Source: Artemia franciscana (lineage: Eukaryota > Arthropoda > Branchiopoda > Anostraca > Artemiidae). Taken from it: 64,000 nucleotides of DNA. A program made the position numbers and the translations under genes. This document shows, in pieces, positions 34,030 to 45,905 of this stretch. Each line of letters starts with the position of its first letter. Within the stretch, counting starts at the first letter, position 1. The stretch spans positions 42,827,291-42,891,290 of the forward strand of contig NC_088875.1 of assembly GCF_032884065.1 (NCBI RefSeq). The letters are read 5' to 3'. The notes below the pieces were generated by a model. It was given only the letters and a program-made list of their open reading frames with translations. It was not told the origin of the DNA and did not search any database.

Positions 34030-34660
34030 AAGCGTCGACAAGCATCATCACCTAATATAGCATAAAGTTTTTTTTGTAAATGAAAATATTATCAGTGGCA
34101 TAAAACCTTCTAATAATATTCCGATTTCTAAAGAACGTGGCAGATACAATAAATATTTGCAATAATGAAAATACAGAGCTCCTATAGTTTGTAAATCTTG
34201 ACTATTCAAAAACGGGCGCAAACCGAACAGAAACAATATAGAGTGATTGCAATATGTCGAATAAAGTCTGGATAAAGCCTCTCGTGGAAATCTGCCTCGG
34301 TTTGGGACAATTTTCGCATACCCAATTTTAAGTTTACTTTTAATATGATTAACCACACAAGATCGAAAACCCGATAAAAATTAACAAATACTAACACCAA
34401 GCCACTGAATCGAAGAAATAAGCTTAACTGAAAAAGACCACAAGCAAGATCACTACTTTTATGTTTAGCGTTAAAAATTAAATATTCACGTTTTTCAGTA
34501 TTAAGTTGGCTGATTTCCTCAAAAGACTTAGAAACAAGCTGGGTCGACTTAATTAGGCTAGATTTAGTGCGGCTAATTAAACGTAAATCTTCTGCATATG
34601 CAGTATACGAAAGATGAATAGGCCTTTATTTAATTATTCGTTTTTGGGAGGCTGTACTTT
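34030..34660 (-). mobile_element. LINE reverse-transcriptase fragment (left inverted-repeat arm)
   Basis: Minus strand from ~34640: a HLSYTAYAEDLRLISRTKSS stretch (catalytic YADD altered to YAED), LVSKSFEEI, then KSKLKIGYAKIVPNRGRFPR and LYSTYCNHSILFLFGL, matching RT palm-to-C-terminal order. Interrupted by stops. A second copy lies inverted at 37130-37352. Confidence 0.65.
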
Positions 34661-35098
34661 AAATATTTTGGCATCTTGTCCCAAAAGGCTATAAACAATT
34701 CGTGGTGAAGAACCGTAAGTAAGGAGTGAAACGTACTAATATTAATCAGAATTAAAAAAGAATTTTGATAACAATATTATGTAAAAGAACAGGTTTTTAT
34801 GGGGATTCTAAATATTTAAAAATCCACTGATTGTAAAGATTTGTTATGGTATGTTTACATTCAAATATATAATGCTTTTGAACTTACCACAGTCTTGAAA
34901 ATCCTGTTTTGAAATTGTGTTTTATTTCTGTTGATGATGCGACTGTATAAAAACAGATTATTAGAATGTTTATGACAATTATGACATTGAAAATTTATGA
35001 TATTGTTGAAATTAATTAATTAATCAATTAACTGTCGAAATAATTAATGAAAAACGGAAGAAAAGACAATTTTTACTCATCAAAAGAATTGGCTTTTT

Positions 35099-36410
35099 TT
35101 TCCAAATATAGAAAAAAAATCATTAAGTTTAATGTTACCTATCAAAAGCAACGAGCGTGAGAAAATTTGTCTGATTTTCGAAAAAGGGGCGGAATACCCG
35201 CAAAAAGTCTAGCTATCTTAATAGAATCTTATTGTCTGATTCAGCATATCAGAAAACCCTAGTACAGAGGTTTCAAGCTCATATCTTTAAAAATGTGGAA
35301 TTTTGTAAATTTTTTTTTGGTCAGAAGAAAGATCGTTGACGCATTTTTGTTTTATTTAAATTTTTTCCCAGTGGTGATCGTGTCGAACCAGTGTCCTAGA
35401 GGATTGACAGAGGGCTCATTTGAGCGTAAATTAAATTTCTAGTGCTCTTTTTAAGTGACCAAAAAGATTAGAGGACAAGTAGCCCCCCTCCCACGCCACT
35501 TCCCCCCCATAGACATCGGATCAAAGTTTTGAGATTGTCATTTATATTAAAGAGCAAAATATAGCCTATAGTAATTGAACTAAAAATTATTTGCTTATAG
35601 GATGACCTAAAATTTATCCTTACGAATTGAGGTATAGTCATGACAGTAGAACGTCACACCTGTTGCTGAATTTTTACTATAAACTTGTTGATCATCACGT
35701 TACATTTCAGTCGTTTCTTTTGGTTTTGCCATTTAGCTATATTTCGGGTATTAAAAACTTTTATTTTGTATGAAATATAAAGAATGTTTGGGGAACACGG
35801 GTAATTATATTTTGTTTTGTTACTGTCTCTAAACTCAGTAAAAAATCCAACAAAGAGAAAGTTTAGTCTAAGTTTTTGGATGAATGCTTAGGCGTCGAAT
35901 GTTAAGAGAAACGTTACGAGCAATGGTGAAGAATGAACTTTAGCCCATAGTAACTAAAACAAGAAAATATATAATCATATGCACGATGATACAACGCGCT
36001 TTTCTTGTGTCAAGATAAGATAATACAGTTTATAGTAAAGAATGAACTCTAGCCTGTAGAAACTGATCTAATCTTTGTAAATCCGGTTTGCAGCGGTAGA
36101 TTACAACCTAATAAGAAATGATCACGTCCTTTAATAGAAATTCAATAACCTATAACTCCTGAAAATAGTGTCAAATCGAAACACAAAGCTCACTATTAGA
36201 ACCGCCGTGTCCGAAACTTCTAAACAGGAAACTTCAGTCTCTTGGCTTGAACAACAACATATATGTTGGCTTGAAAAACAAGATTTAAGTGGCTTGAATA
36301 CGATATTCTATATCAAAGGTATCTTTTTTCGTTCTTTCTCCTCAGCTAGTAGCGAAGCTATTTCAAAGAAAGTTGATGTATTTAAAAACCTTACATAATT
36401 AAAAAAATTA
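35099..36410 (-). repeat. Interspersed repeat family R1, copy 1
   Basis: Reverse complement of 42290-43560: GTTTCCTGTTTAGAAGTTTC, GGCGGTTCTAATAGTGAGCT, ACCGCTGCAAACCGGATTTA and CTGTCAATCCTCTAGGACAC on the other strand. Non-coding; the 76-residue frame at 36168-36398 has no known match. Confidence 0.75.
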
Positions 36411-36514
36411 GTTTTAAAAATAAAATTTTTAAAATTAAATTTAAAAATTTAATTAGATTTTACTTTTAAAAATAAAATCAATTTTCTATCAAAAACTGCA
36501 TTGTTTCTATAACT

Positions 36515-36595
36515 GCATTTCTTGCATGTTCAAGAGTCAGTAAACTTGACTTTTTCGTTTGGGGGGCGCGAAGCGCCCCCACCAACTAGGTAGTT
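36515..36595 (+). mobile_element. Helitron 3'-end remnant
   Basis: GCATGTTCAAGAGTCAGTAA (helicase tail, VACSRVGK-like codons) is joined to GGGGGGCGCGAAGCGCCCCC and ACCAACTAGG, the sub-terminal hairpin of the Helitron family. The terminal hairpin and CTAG end are missing. Confidence 0.7.
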
Positions 36596-37129
36596 TGGAA
36601 TAAAAAGCTAATTCTTTTGATGCGTAAAAAAACTGTCTTTTATTCCGTCTTTCATAAATTGTATCGACAGTTAATTCATTAATTAATTAATTTCAACAAT
36701 TTCATAAATTGTCAATGTCATAATTGTCATAAACATTCTAATAATCTGTTTTTATATAGTCGCACCATCAACAAAAATATAACACAATTTCAAAACAGGA
36801 TTTTCAAGACTGTGGTAAGTTCAGACGCATTAGATATTTAAATGTAAACATACAATAGCAAATCTTTACAATCAGTGGACTTTAAACATTTAGTATCCCC
36901 ATAAAAACCTGCTATTTTACACAATATTGTTATAAAAATGCCTTTTTTAATTCTGATTACTATTAGCACGATTCACTCCTTACTTACGGTTCTTCATCAT
37001 GAATTGTTTATATCTTTTGGGACAAGATGCCTAAATATTTAAAGTACAGCCTCCCAAAAACGCTATAAGCCCCTGAATATATTTTTCAGAGGAGTTGTAA
37101 AATTAGGGATAAAGGAATAGAATAATTAA

Positions 37130-37352
37130 ATTAAGACCAATTCATCTTTCGTATATTGCATGTGCAGATGATTTACGTTTAATTAGCCGCACTAAATCTA
37201 GCCTAATTAAGTCGACCCAGCTTGTTTCTAAGTCTTTTGAGGAAATTAGTATTTGTTAATGTTTATCGGGTTTTCGATCTTGTGGGGTTAATCATATTAA
37301 AAGTAAACTTAAATTTGGGTACGCGAAAATTGTCCCAAACCGAGGCAGATTT
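37130..37352 (+). mobile_element. LINE reverse-transcriptase fragment (right inverted-repeat arm)
   Basis: + strand reads HLSYIACADDLRLISRTKSS, with a CADD box at the catalytic site, then LIKSTQLVSKSFEEI. Same element as 34030-34660. Confidence 0.65.
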
Positions 37353-37369
37353 CTACCAAAGGCGAGAAA

Positions 37370-37535
37370 GAACGAAATTGTGAAATTTTCTTTGTTAAAA
37401 GGAAAATCAAAATGACACTAAATAAACTGTATAAAATAACATAAAAGTGTATAAAACACCTATATAAATATAGAACAGAACATCAAAGATAACAGAAATT
37501 ATTACTGTTTTTTTGTTAATTCAGGAGGATTTTTG
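37370..37535. repeat. ~165-bp repeat, copy 1 (copy 2 at 45725-45905)
   Basis: AGAACGAAATTGTGAAATTT, AATCAAAATGACACTA, GTATAAAATAACATAAA and GTTAATTCAGGAGGATTTTT recur in direct orientation at 45725-45905. Confidence 0.7.
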
Positions 37536-39779
37536 TCATATTTTAGTAGTGAGAAAAGAAAAAACGAGAGAGTAAAAGAAGTAACGATACATAAGACTTG
37601 TTTTCATCTAAATATAACATGCTGGATTTGCACTGGCGGATCCAGAGGGGCTAGCAGAGGACCCTGCCCGCCCCTCCACCCATTTTTTTTCTTTTCAGCG
37701 GATAGCATGACACTGAAACATCGTAGAGAGCTGTTTAATGGCTCATTTTAAAGGAAACTGCCACATCTAGTGCAGGTTTGTAATTAAAAAAATTAATACA
37801 ATCAATTTTTACGAAAAACTTCATTTTTCTATCAGGAATCATCCGATTAATCAGATCATTACCCGCGTGACACGCAGGTGACTTAACCTATCACCGGTGA
37901 CTTAATTCTATCATGTTTATTCTACCATCGGAGACTTAATGAAAAATAAGTTACATATAATTATAGTAAAGAGCGAATTCAATCCCAAAGAAACTGAACT
38001 CTGTTGCTTCTTTAAATTTTAAATTTAGAATTATATAAAGGGTCAGTCTAGTTAATCATAAATGAAAATTTTTTAAGTTTCAACGGTATCATGGCTTCAG
38101 AAATGGTTGACACCTAGTAAAAAACAAACCATAGCTCCTATTGGACTCAATTAGCTACATGATTCTCTGAAGTTCGTCTCTTACTACTTCAAATAAAAAG
38201 GAGCTCTAGTCATTTCCTATTAGTGATTTTAATATTAATAACATCAGTTGAGCTGACTGATGATCTGCTGGCTTAGACTACACACCCACCCACCCAATAC
38301 ACACACTCAATACACCCACCCAACATACCCACCCAACACACCCACTGCATCCATGATACTGCTAAAACGACTGAGCAGGGAAATAATTATTTAAAACAAA
38401 TCTATCTTTTATTATCTTGTCAAAAGATAAGCGTGTGATAAAGCACTATGTACATAATTATTTATTTAAATAGTTTAATTACAATTGGCTTTAGTTCCTT
38501 CTTTAATATACTTTATCAGTCTCTGAATTTGCTCTTTATACTAAAAATTTAAGTTAGTATGCGCTAGAGTTCGTTCTATATTATAAAACCATTTATAATC
38601 CTTTATGTGACTATTGTTTAGAATGTGTTCTGTATTACAGCTTAATTCATTCTTTACTGGAAAATTTCAAACAGGCAATAGCTTATGGCTTTTTCTTAGT
38701 TGGAATAGTAAGAGACGAAGCTCAGTATAGGACTGTACCCCAGACAAGTAACTTTTTTAAAGATACATGTATTATCTTAACTTTTAGTTATGCTGGGTTG
38801 TTTTTATTTAATATGTTCAGCTATGTGTACTATAGGTTGCTAGCTCATTTTTCATTCTTCTAAAAAAAAATTTCATTTTTCTCAAAACACTTTCTTTTCA
38901 CTGCGGGGACCAATTCTGCTTTTAATAAGTTGCAGCTGAAGCTGCAACAATGACAACTATAATTTAGAGCTTGAGCTTCAGTAAAATTTAATATTTGTTC
39001 TTTACTATAGTCAGTCACCTTGGAAAGGGGTTCGTTCTTTAATATGATTTCAAGAGAGCTTATTTTCTTGGTTGTTATAACACAAGTACTGTAATTTTCC
39101 TTTATAGGGGTTTTGGACAAGGCAGTTCCAATAGTACGCTTTGTATTTCGATCTGGATCAAAACTATTTTTAAAAGTTATTGGATGCTTTATTTCTTAGT
39201 TTGGGACGTGACTGTCTCTTACTAGGTTGGTAGCTCCCACTGAGTTTGGTCTTTATTATACCGACCTGTCTACAGCCTATGATAGTAGTCATTAATGCCG
39301 ATGATGTGATTGATCAATTTTGTACACCAAAAATGGAGCTATTCGTACAACATTGATTGGATTTAAAAAAATCAATTTTTTAATTACAAAAGGTTTTTAA
39401 CCGTATCAATTCCTTTAAAATGAGCCATTAAAAAACTCTACAATGTTCCAGTGCCACAGCATATGTGGGAAAGTAATAAAAAAGGAAACAAAAGCTGTAT
39501 ATGCAGAATATCATGTTTGCAGCCAGTTTTCTTGATTTTCAAGCCAATACATTCCCTTTTTGTTGAAGCTAAGGAAATGGTAAGTTTTTTATATAGGGGT
39601 TTCGGATTTGTAGGAGCAATGGGTTATTATATTTATTTGACGTGATCGTTTCCTACTAGGTTGCTAGCTACAGCTGCACCCCAAACAAACAGGAAAAAAC
39701 CTATGGCTTTTCTTCATTAGAATAGTATGACAGGACGTGGCTACAAACTACGATTATGACGTCAACAGCAACTATTACT
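37536..39779. other. Intronic stretch with repeat fragments, no gene
   Basis: Contains GGCGGATCCAGAGGGG at 37636 (a common MITE-end phrase), a CACCCACC-rich simple repeat at 38281-38345, and partial R1-family pieces near 39080-39180 and 39590-39760 (TTATAGGGGTTTTGGACAAG, GGCAGTTCCAATAGT). No coding signal that I trust. Confidence 0.5.
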
Positions 39780-41035
39780 ACTACTACTACTAATAAATCA
39801 CTGTAGCACCAAGCCGCCTGAGGCCAACACAGCTACGCACGCTCCTCCTTCAACCTAATATATTTAAAGCCTCCCTCTTTACACCCTCCCAGGAAGCTCC
39901 CATTTCCTTTCAATCTTTATTTATAACATCTTCCCAACCCAGACAAGGACAACCTGCTTTCCGTGTAGCCCCGACGGTTGGCCAAAAAGGACAATCTTCG
40001 GTAATCTGTCATCCTTCATCCGTAGAACATGGCCTAGCCATCTCGACCTTTCTTTCATTATAGCCCTAGAAAGCGGGATTGAACCACATTTTTCTTACAA
40101 CCTACTGTTTGAAATACGGTCAGTCAGCCGGGTACCCAGAACAATCCGTAGGCAATTTCTCTGGAAAACATCTAGTAAATTTTCATCTGCTTTTAGGAGC
40201 GCCCATGCTTCAGAGCCATATTTGACCACTGTCATCACTGTCATAAGTCTGCATCTTGGTTTGCAGACTTATCTTTCTGTTCTTCCAAACTTTTTAACTG
40301 TGAAAAAACACCCTGAGCCTTAGCTATTCTACTTTTAACATCTTCACTGCTCCCACCATCTTTACTAATAATATTACCAAGGTAACTGAAGCTCCCAACC
40401 TGATCAATCTTTTGGTTACCTTATGTCACCTGTTCATCTTCACATATTCCTAGCTTTAGTGACTTAGTCTTCTTATCATTAATTTTCAAGCCTATTTTAG
40501 CACCCTGAACTCGCAAAACCTCCTAAAATTCATTCATTTTGCTCACACTTTCATCTAATATGCTTAAATCATCAGCATAATCTAAGTCCAGGAGCGTTTT
40601 TCCTCCCTGTTTGATTCCGTGGTCTCCAATTGCCTTTCCTGGGCTCCTTAAGACGAAGTCCATCAAAATGATCCATATAAAGGGGGATAGAACACAACCC
40701 TGCTTAACTCCTGATTTAATACAAACCAGTTGCTAACCTCATTTCCTACCTTAACCGCAGCAGTATTACTCTCGTACATAGCACAAATCACTTTAATGTA
40801 TTTTTCTGGTATACCATATAACGATAAGACCTTTGTTAACGCTCTTCTATCAACAGAATCGAAAGCTTGCATATAATCGATAAAACTGAGGACCAAAGGT
40901 GTTTGACAACGAAGGGACTTCTCAATTATTAGCCTAAAAGTGAAAACATGGTCGACACATCCTCTATTTTTTCTAAAACTGCATTGTTCTTCCCTTAAAA
41001 CTTTGTCTACTGCATCTCTCAGTCTAAAAAGTATC
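39780..41035 (-). mobile_element. 5'-truncated RTE-like LINE, second copy
   Basis: Same family as 23884-27510. Minus strand: LRDAVDKVLREEQCSFRKNR, FIDYMQAFDSVDRRALTKVL, GIPEKYIKVICAMYESNTAA, then an intact YADD box at 40568-40579 and a C-terminal region ending at 39780 in a (TAG)n tail. It is cut off abruptly near 41035, as usual for LINE insertions. It has fewer lesions than the 24-kb copy but is still frameshifted. Confidence 0.8.
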
Positions 41036-41055
41036 AACAACAGTAACAACGTTGT

Positions 41056-42275
41056 CAAACAGTTCGTGGTAACGAACTGTAGTAAGGAGCGACGCGGCTC
41101 AATAGTAACCAAAACTCTAAAAAATGGAATTTCGATACCAATAGCTACATCAAAAGAATCGCATTTTAATGCTGATTTTATATATATAAGTTTCATCAAG
41201 TTTAGTCTTACCCATCAAAAGTTACGAGTCTGAGAAAATTTGCGTTATTTTAGAAAATAGGGGGAAACACCCCCTAAAAGTCATAGAATCTTAACGAAAA
41301 TCACACCATCAGATTCAGCGTATCAGAGAACCCTATTGTAGAAGTTTCAAGCTCTTATCTACAAAAATGTGGAATTTTGCATTTTTTGCCAGAAGGCAGA
41401 TCACGGATGCGTGTTTATTTGTTTTATTTATTTTTTTTTTTGTTTTTTTCCCCAGGGGTGATCGTATCGACCCAGTTGTCTTAGAATGTTGCAAGAGGGC
41501 TCATTCTAACGGAAATGAAAAGTTCTAGTGCCCTTTTTAAGTGACCAAAAAAATTGGAGGGCACCTAGGCCCCCCCCCCAACGCTAATTATTTTCCCAAA
41601 GTCAACGGATCAAAATTCTGAGATAGCCATTTTATTCAGCGTAGTCGAGAAACCTTATAACTATGTCTTTGGGGACGACTTACTCCCCCATAGTCCCCGT
41701 GGGAGGGGCAACAAGTTACAAACTTTGACCAGTGCTTACATATAGTAATGGTTTTTGGGAAGTGTACGTGCGTTTTCAGGAGAATTTTTTTGGTTGGGGG
41801 AGGGGTTGAGAAGAGGGGGATATGCTGGGGGAACTTTCCATCGAGAATTTGTCATGGGAGAAGTTCTTTACGTAAGCTAATTTATAAGTTACATAAATCT
41901 TTTACTAATAAAAAGATTCGTAAAAAATTAAAAGTTCTAGTTGCCTTTTTAATTAACCAAAAAATCGGAGGGCAACTAGGCTTCCTCCCCCGCTCATTTT
42001 TTCTCAAAATCATTCGATTAAAATTATGAGAAAGCCAAAAAAAAAAAAAAATGCAAATTTCGTTTTGATTATTCCTCTGTGGAGAGCCAAAATGAAAACA
42101 TGCATTGATTCAAAAACGTTCAGGAATTAAATAAAAAAACACGTTTTTTTAACTGAAAGTAAGGAGCGACATCAAAACTTAAAACGAACAAAAATTACTT
42201 CGTATATGAAAGAGGGTGCTTCCTCATCAACGCCCCGCTCTTTACGCTAAAGTTTTTTACTGTTTTAAAAAGAAG
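41056..42275 (+). repeat. Interspersed repeat family R2, copy 1
   Basis: It begins with the small palindrome ACAGTTCGTGGTAACGAACTGT and GTAAGGAGCGAC. The body holds TGATCGTATCGACCCAGTTG, GGGCTCATTCTAACGGAAAT, AGTGACCAAAAAAATTGGAG and a C-run. It ends in the GTAAGGAGCGACATCAAAAC arm near 42165-42275. The whole is inverted relative to 50930-52530. No transposase frame. Confidence 0.72.
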
Positions 42276-42284
42276 AATTGAGAG

Positions 42285-43675
42285 AAAGAGTCAAACTTTA
42301 GCGTTTGAAACAAGAGTCAAACAAGCCACTTAAATCTTGTTTTTCAAGCCAAGAGACTGAAGTTTCCTGTTTAGAAGTTTCTGACAAGGCGGTTCTAATA
42401 GTGAGCTTTGTGTTTCGATCTGACACTATTTTCAGGAGTTATAGGTTATTGAATTTCTATTAAAGGACGTGATCATTTCTTATTAGGTTGTAATCTACCG
42501 CTGCAAACCGGATTTACAAAGATTAGATCAGTTTCTACAGGCTAGAGTTCATTCTTTACTATAAACTGTATTATCTTATCTTGACACAAGAAAAGCGCGT
42601 TGTATCATCGTGCATATGATTATATATTTTCTTGTTTTAGTTACTATGGGCTAAAGTTCATTCTTCACCATTGCTCGTAACTTTTCTCTTAACATTTGAC
42701 GCCTAAGCATTCATCCAGCTCGGTCCGCCTCAATACAAAACCAAAAACTTAGACTAAACTTTCTCTTTGTTGGATTTTTTACCGAGTTTTTAGACAGTAA
42801 CAAAAACAAAATATATAGAATTACCCGTGTTCCCCAAATATTCTTTATATTTCATACAAAATAAAAGTTTTTAACACCCGAAATATAGCTAAATGGCAAA
42901 ACCAAAAGAAACGGCTGAAATGTAACGTGATGATCAACAAGTTTATAGTAAAAATTGAGCAACATGTGTGACGTTCTACTGTCATGACTATACCTCAATT
43001 CGTAAGGATAAATTTTAGGTCATCCTATAAGCAAATAATTTTTAGTTCAATTACTATAGGCTATATTTTGCTCTTTAATATAATGACAATCTGAAAGCTT
43101 TGTTCCGATGTCTATGGGGGGGAAATGGCGTGGGAGGGGGCTACTTGTCCTCTAATCTTTTTGGTCACTTAAAAAGAGAACTAGAAATTTAATTTACGCT
43201 CAAATGAGCCCTCTGTCAATCCTCTAGGACACTGGTTCGACACGATCACCACTGGGAAAAAATTTAAATAAAACAAAAATGCGTCAACGATCTTTCTTCT
43301 GGCCAAAAAAAAAAAAATTACAAAATTCCACATTTTGAAAGATATGAGCTTGAAACCTCTGTACTAGGGTTTTCTGATATGCTGAATCTGATAATATGAT
43401 TCTATTAAGATAGCTAGACTTTTTGCGGGTATTCCGCCCCTTTTTCGAAAATCAGACAAATTTTCTCACGCTCGTTGCTTTTGATAGGTAACATTAAACT
43501 TAATGATTTTTTTTCTATATTTGGAAAAAAAGCCAATTCTTTTGATGTGTAAAAATTGTCTTTTCTTCCGTTTTTCATTAATTATTTCGACAGTTAATTG
43601 ATTAATTAATTAATTTCAACAATATCATAAATTTTCAATGTCATAATTGTCACAAACATTCTAATAATCTGTAAA
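42285..43675 (+). repeat. Interspersed repeat family R1, copy 2
   Basis: Near-complete inverted copy of 35000-36410: TTTCAAGCCAAGAGACTGAA, AGTGAGCTTTGTGTTTCGAT, GGGGGCTACTTGTCC and GACACTGGTTCGACACGATC. Non-coding. It contains the module GGTCACTTAAAAAG...GGGCTC shared with family R2. Confidence 0.75.
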
Positions 43676-45125
43676 CAAAATATAGAGAATTACCCGTGTT
43701 CCCCAAACATTCTTTATATTTCATACAAAATAAAAGTTTTTAATACCCGAAATATAGCTAAATGGCAAAACCAAAAGAAACGACTGAAATGTAACGTGAT
43801 GATCAACAAGTTTATAGTAAAAATAAACAAGTAATGATCAACAAGTTTATTGTAAAAATTCAGTTTATTGTAACAGGTGTGACGTTCTACTGTCTACTGT
43901 CATGACTATACCTCAATTCGTAAGGATAGATTTTGGGTCATCCTATAAGCAAACAATTTGTAGTTCAATGACTAGGCTATAATAAAAATAAGTTGTATGC
44001 ATGTTTGTTTTTTTGTATGTTTTTTTTTTTTGTAAAAAGAGGGTTTGCATATGATGTCATTATAAGTATATAAGGCTTTAGGCTATATTTTGCTCTTTAG
44101 TATATCCTCCATTTATATTTAACTATATTGATCCCTTATATATGGGTTAGAGTCCGTTCTTTAGCATAAATTTTTCCAGCCAATGATTTTTTTCTGTTGT
44201 TCAAGCCAAGGGACTGTGAGTTTTCTATGTAGGGGTTTTGAACAAGGTGGTTATAATAGTGTACACCTTGTTTTGATCTGACATAATTTCAGGAGTTATG
44301 GGCTATTGTATTTCTTAGTGACAGCCACCCTGATATACGGAATAATTTCTTCGTTTCAAGTTTTAATGTTGCTCTTACTTTCAGTCGAAAAGACTTGTTT
44401 TCTTTATTTTATTACTGACCTTTTCGCAAATCATGCCAGGTAATCCCCTTACCCCCTCCCCCATGTAAAATTTTACATTGAAAATTATCCCAGGACAATT
44501 CCTCCCCACGGAAAATCCCCCCAGACAAAAATTGTCCCATATTTCCCAATAAGAAATACAACGGGCAAATTGCGTAACTTACAGCCCTTTCCCCAGGAGC
44601 TATGGGGGGGGAGTCTTGTCATCCCCGAAGGTATAATTATAACACCATTCAACTATACTGAATCGAATGACAATCTCAAAGTTTTGATCCGATGTCAATG
44701 GGGGAGAAAAGTTGTGTGGGAGGGGGGCTACTTGTCCTCCATTCTTTTTGGTCACTTAAAATGGGCACTAGAAATTTTGATTTACGTTCAAATGAGCCCT
44801 CTCCCAATCCTCTACGACACTGGTTCGATATGATCACCACTGGGGAAAAAAATAAAATAAAACAGAAATACGTCAGCGATCTTTCTTCTGGCCAAAAAAA
44901 AAAAAAAAAAAAAAAATACAAAACACCACATTTTTAAAGATTTGAGCTTGAAACCTCTACACTAGGGTTATCTAATATGCTGAATCTGATAATGTGATTT
45001 TACTTAAGATCGCTAGACTTTTTGCAGGTGTTCCGCCCCTTTTTCGAAAATCACACAAATTTTCTCACGCTCGTTGCTTTTGATAGGTTACATTAACCTT
45101 AATGATTTTTTTTCTATACCTATAT
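43676..45125 (+). repeat. Partial copies of repeat family R1 with a Helitron 5'-end piece
   Basis: 43676-43970 repeats 42805-43070 (AGAATTACCCGTGTTCCCCA-type words). 43979-44080 carries ATAAAAATAAGTTGTATGCA and GTAAAAAGAGGGTTTGCATA, the 5' end of the Helitron subfamily seen at 63641. 44640-45120 is a third R1 segment (GACACTGG-like ... TTTCTTCTGGCCAAAAA). Mosaic of fragments. Confidence 0.6.
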
Positions 45126-45134
45126 ATATAAAAA

Positions 45135-45420
<286 letters not shown>

Positions 45421-45430
45421 AGAAATTACA

Positions 45431-45722
45431 TTAAAAAAAACTAGTTTTTTTAACTAAAAGTAAGGAGCGACATTAAAACTTAAAACGAACAGAAATTACT
45501 CCGTATATGAAATGGGTTGTCCCCTCCGCAATCCCTCGCCCTTTACGCTAAAGCTTTTAATTGTTTTAAAAAGCAGAATTGTGGCAAAGAGTCAAACTTT
45601 ACCGTAAAGAGCGAGGGATTGCGGAGGGGACAACCCATTTCATATACGGAGTAATTTCTGTTCGTTTTAAGTTTTAATGTCGCTCCTTACTTTCAGTTAA
45701 AAAAACTAGTTTTTTTTTTTAT
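45431..45722. mobile_element. Fold-back MITE, GTAAGGAGCGAC family
   Basis: Two arms of about 120 bp are perfect or near-perfect complements: ACTAGTTTTTTTAACT, GTAAGGAGCGACATTAAAAC, CGTATATGAAATGGGTTGTC and GCAATCCCTCGCCCTTTACG against their inverses, around a ~60-bp loop (45550-45600). Flanked by TTACAT/ATGTAA words. No coding capacity. Confidence 0.85.
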
Positions 45723-45905
45723 GTAATTTCTGACAAAGAACGAAATTGGGAAATTTTCTTTATTAAAAAGAAAATCAAAATGACACTACATGAACTGTAT
45801 AAAATAACATAAATGTATAAAACTCCAATATAAATATAGAATAGAACATCAAAAATAACAAAAATTATTACTGTTATTTTGTTAATTCAGGAGGATTTTT
45901 GTCAG
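45723..45905. repeat. ~165-bp repeat, copy 2
   Basis: Direct copy of 37370-37535 (AATCAAAATGACACTA, GTTAATTCAGGAGGATTTTT), lying immediately after the fold-back MITE. Confidence 0.7.

Larger units (their letters stand above)
34290..37352. repeat. 3-kb inverted repeat (two ~0.75-0.8-kb arms)
   Basis: 34290-35098 is inverted against 36600-37352. Shared words (compared as complements) include CTCCTTACTTACGGTTCTTC, CAAAACAGGATTTTCAAGAC, GTCATAATTGTC and AACATTCTAATAATCTGTTT. The left arm has an extra ~100 bp at 34400-34500. The centre (35100-36600) is itself a copy of the family at 42290-43560. Confidence 0.75.
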
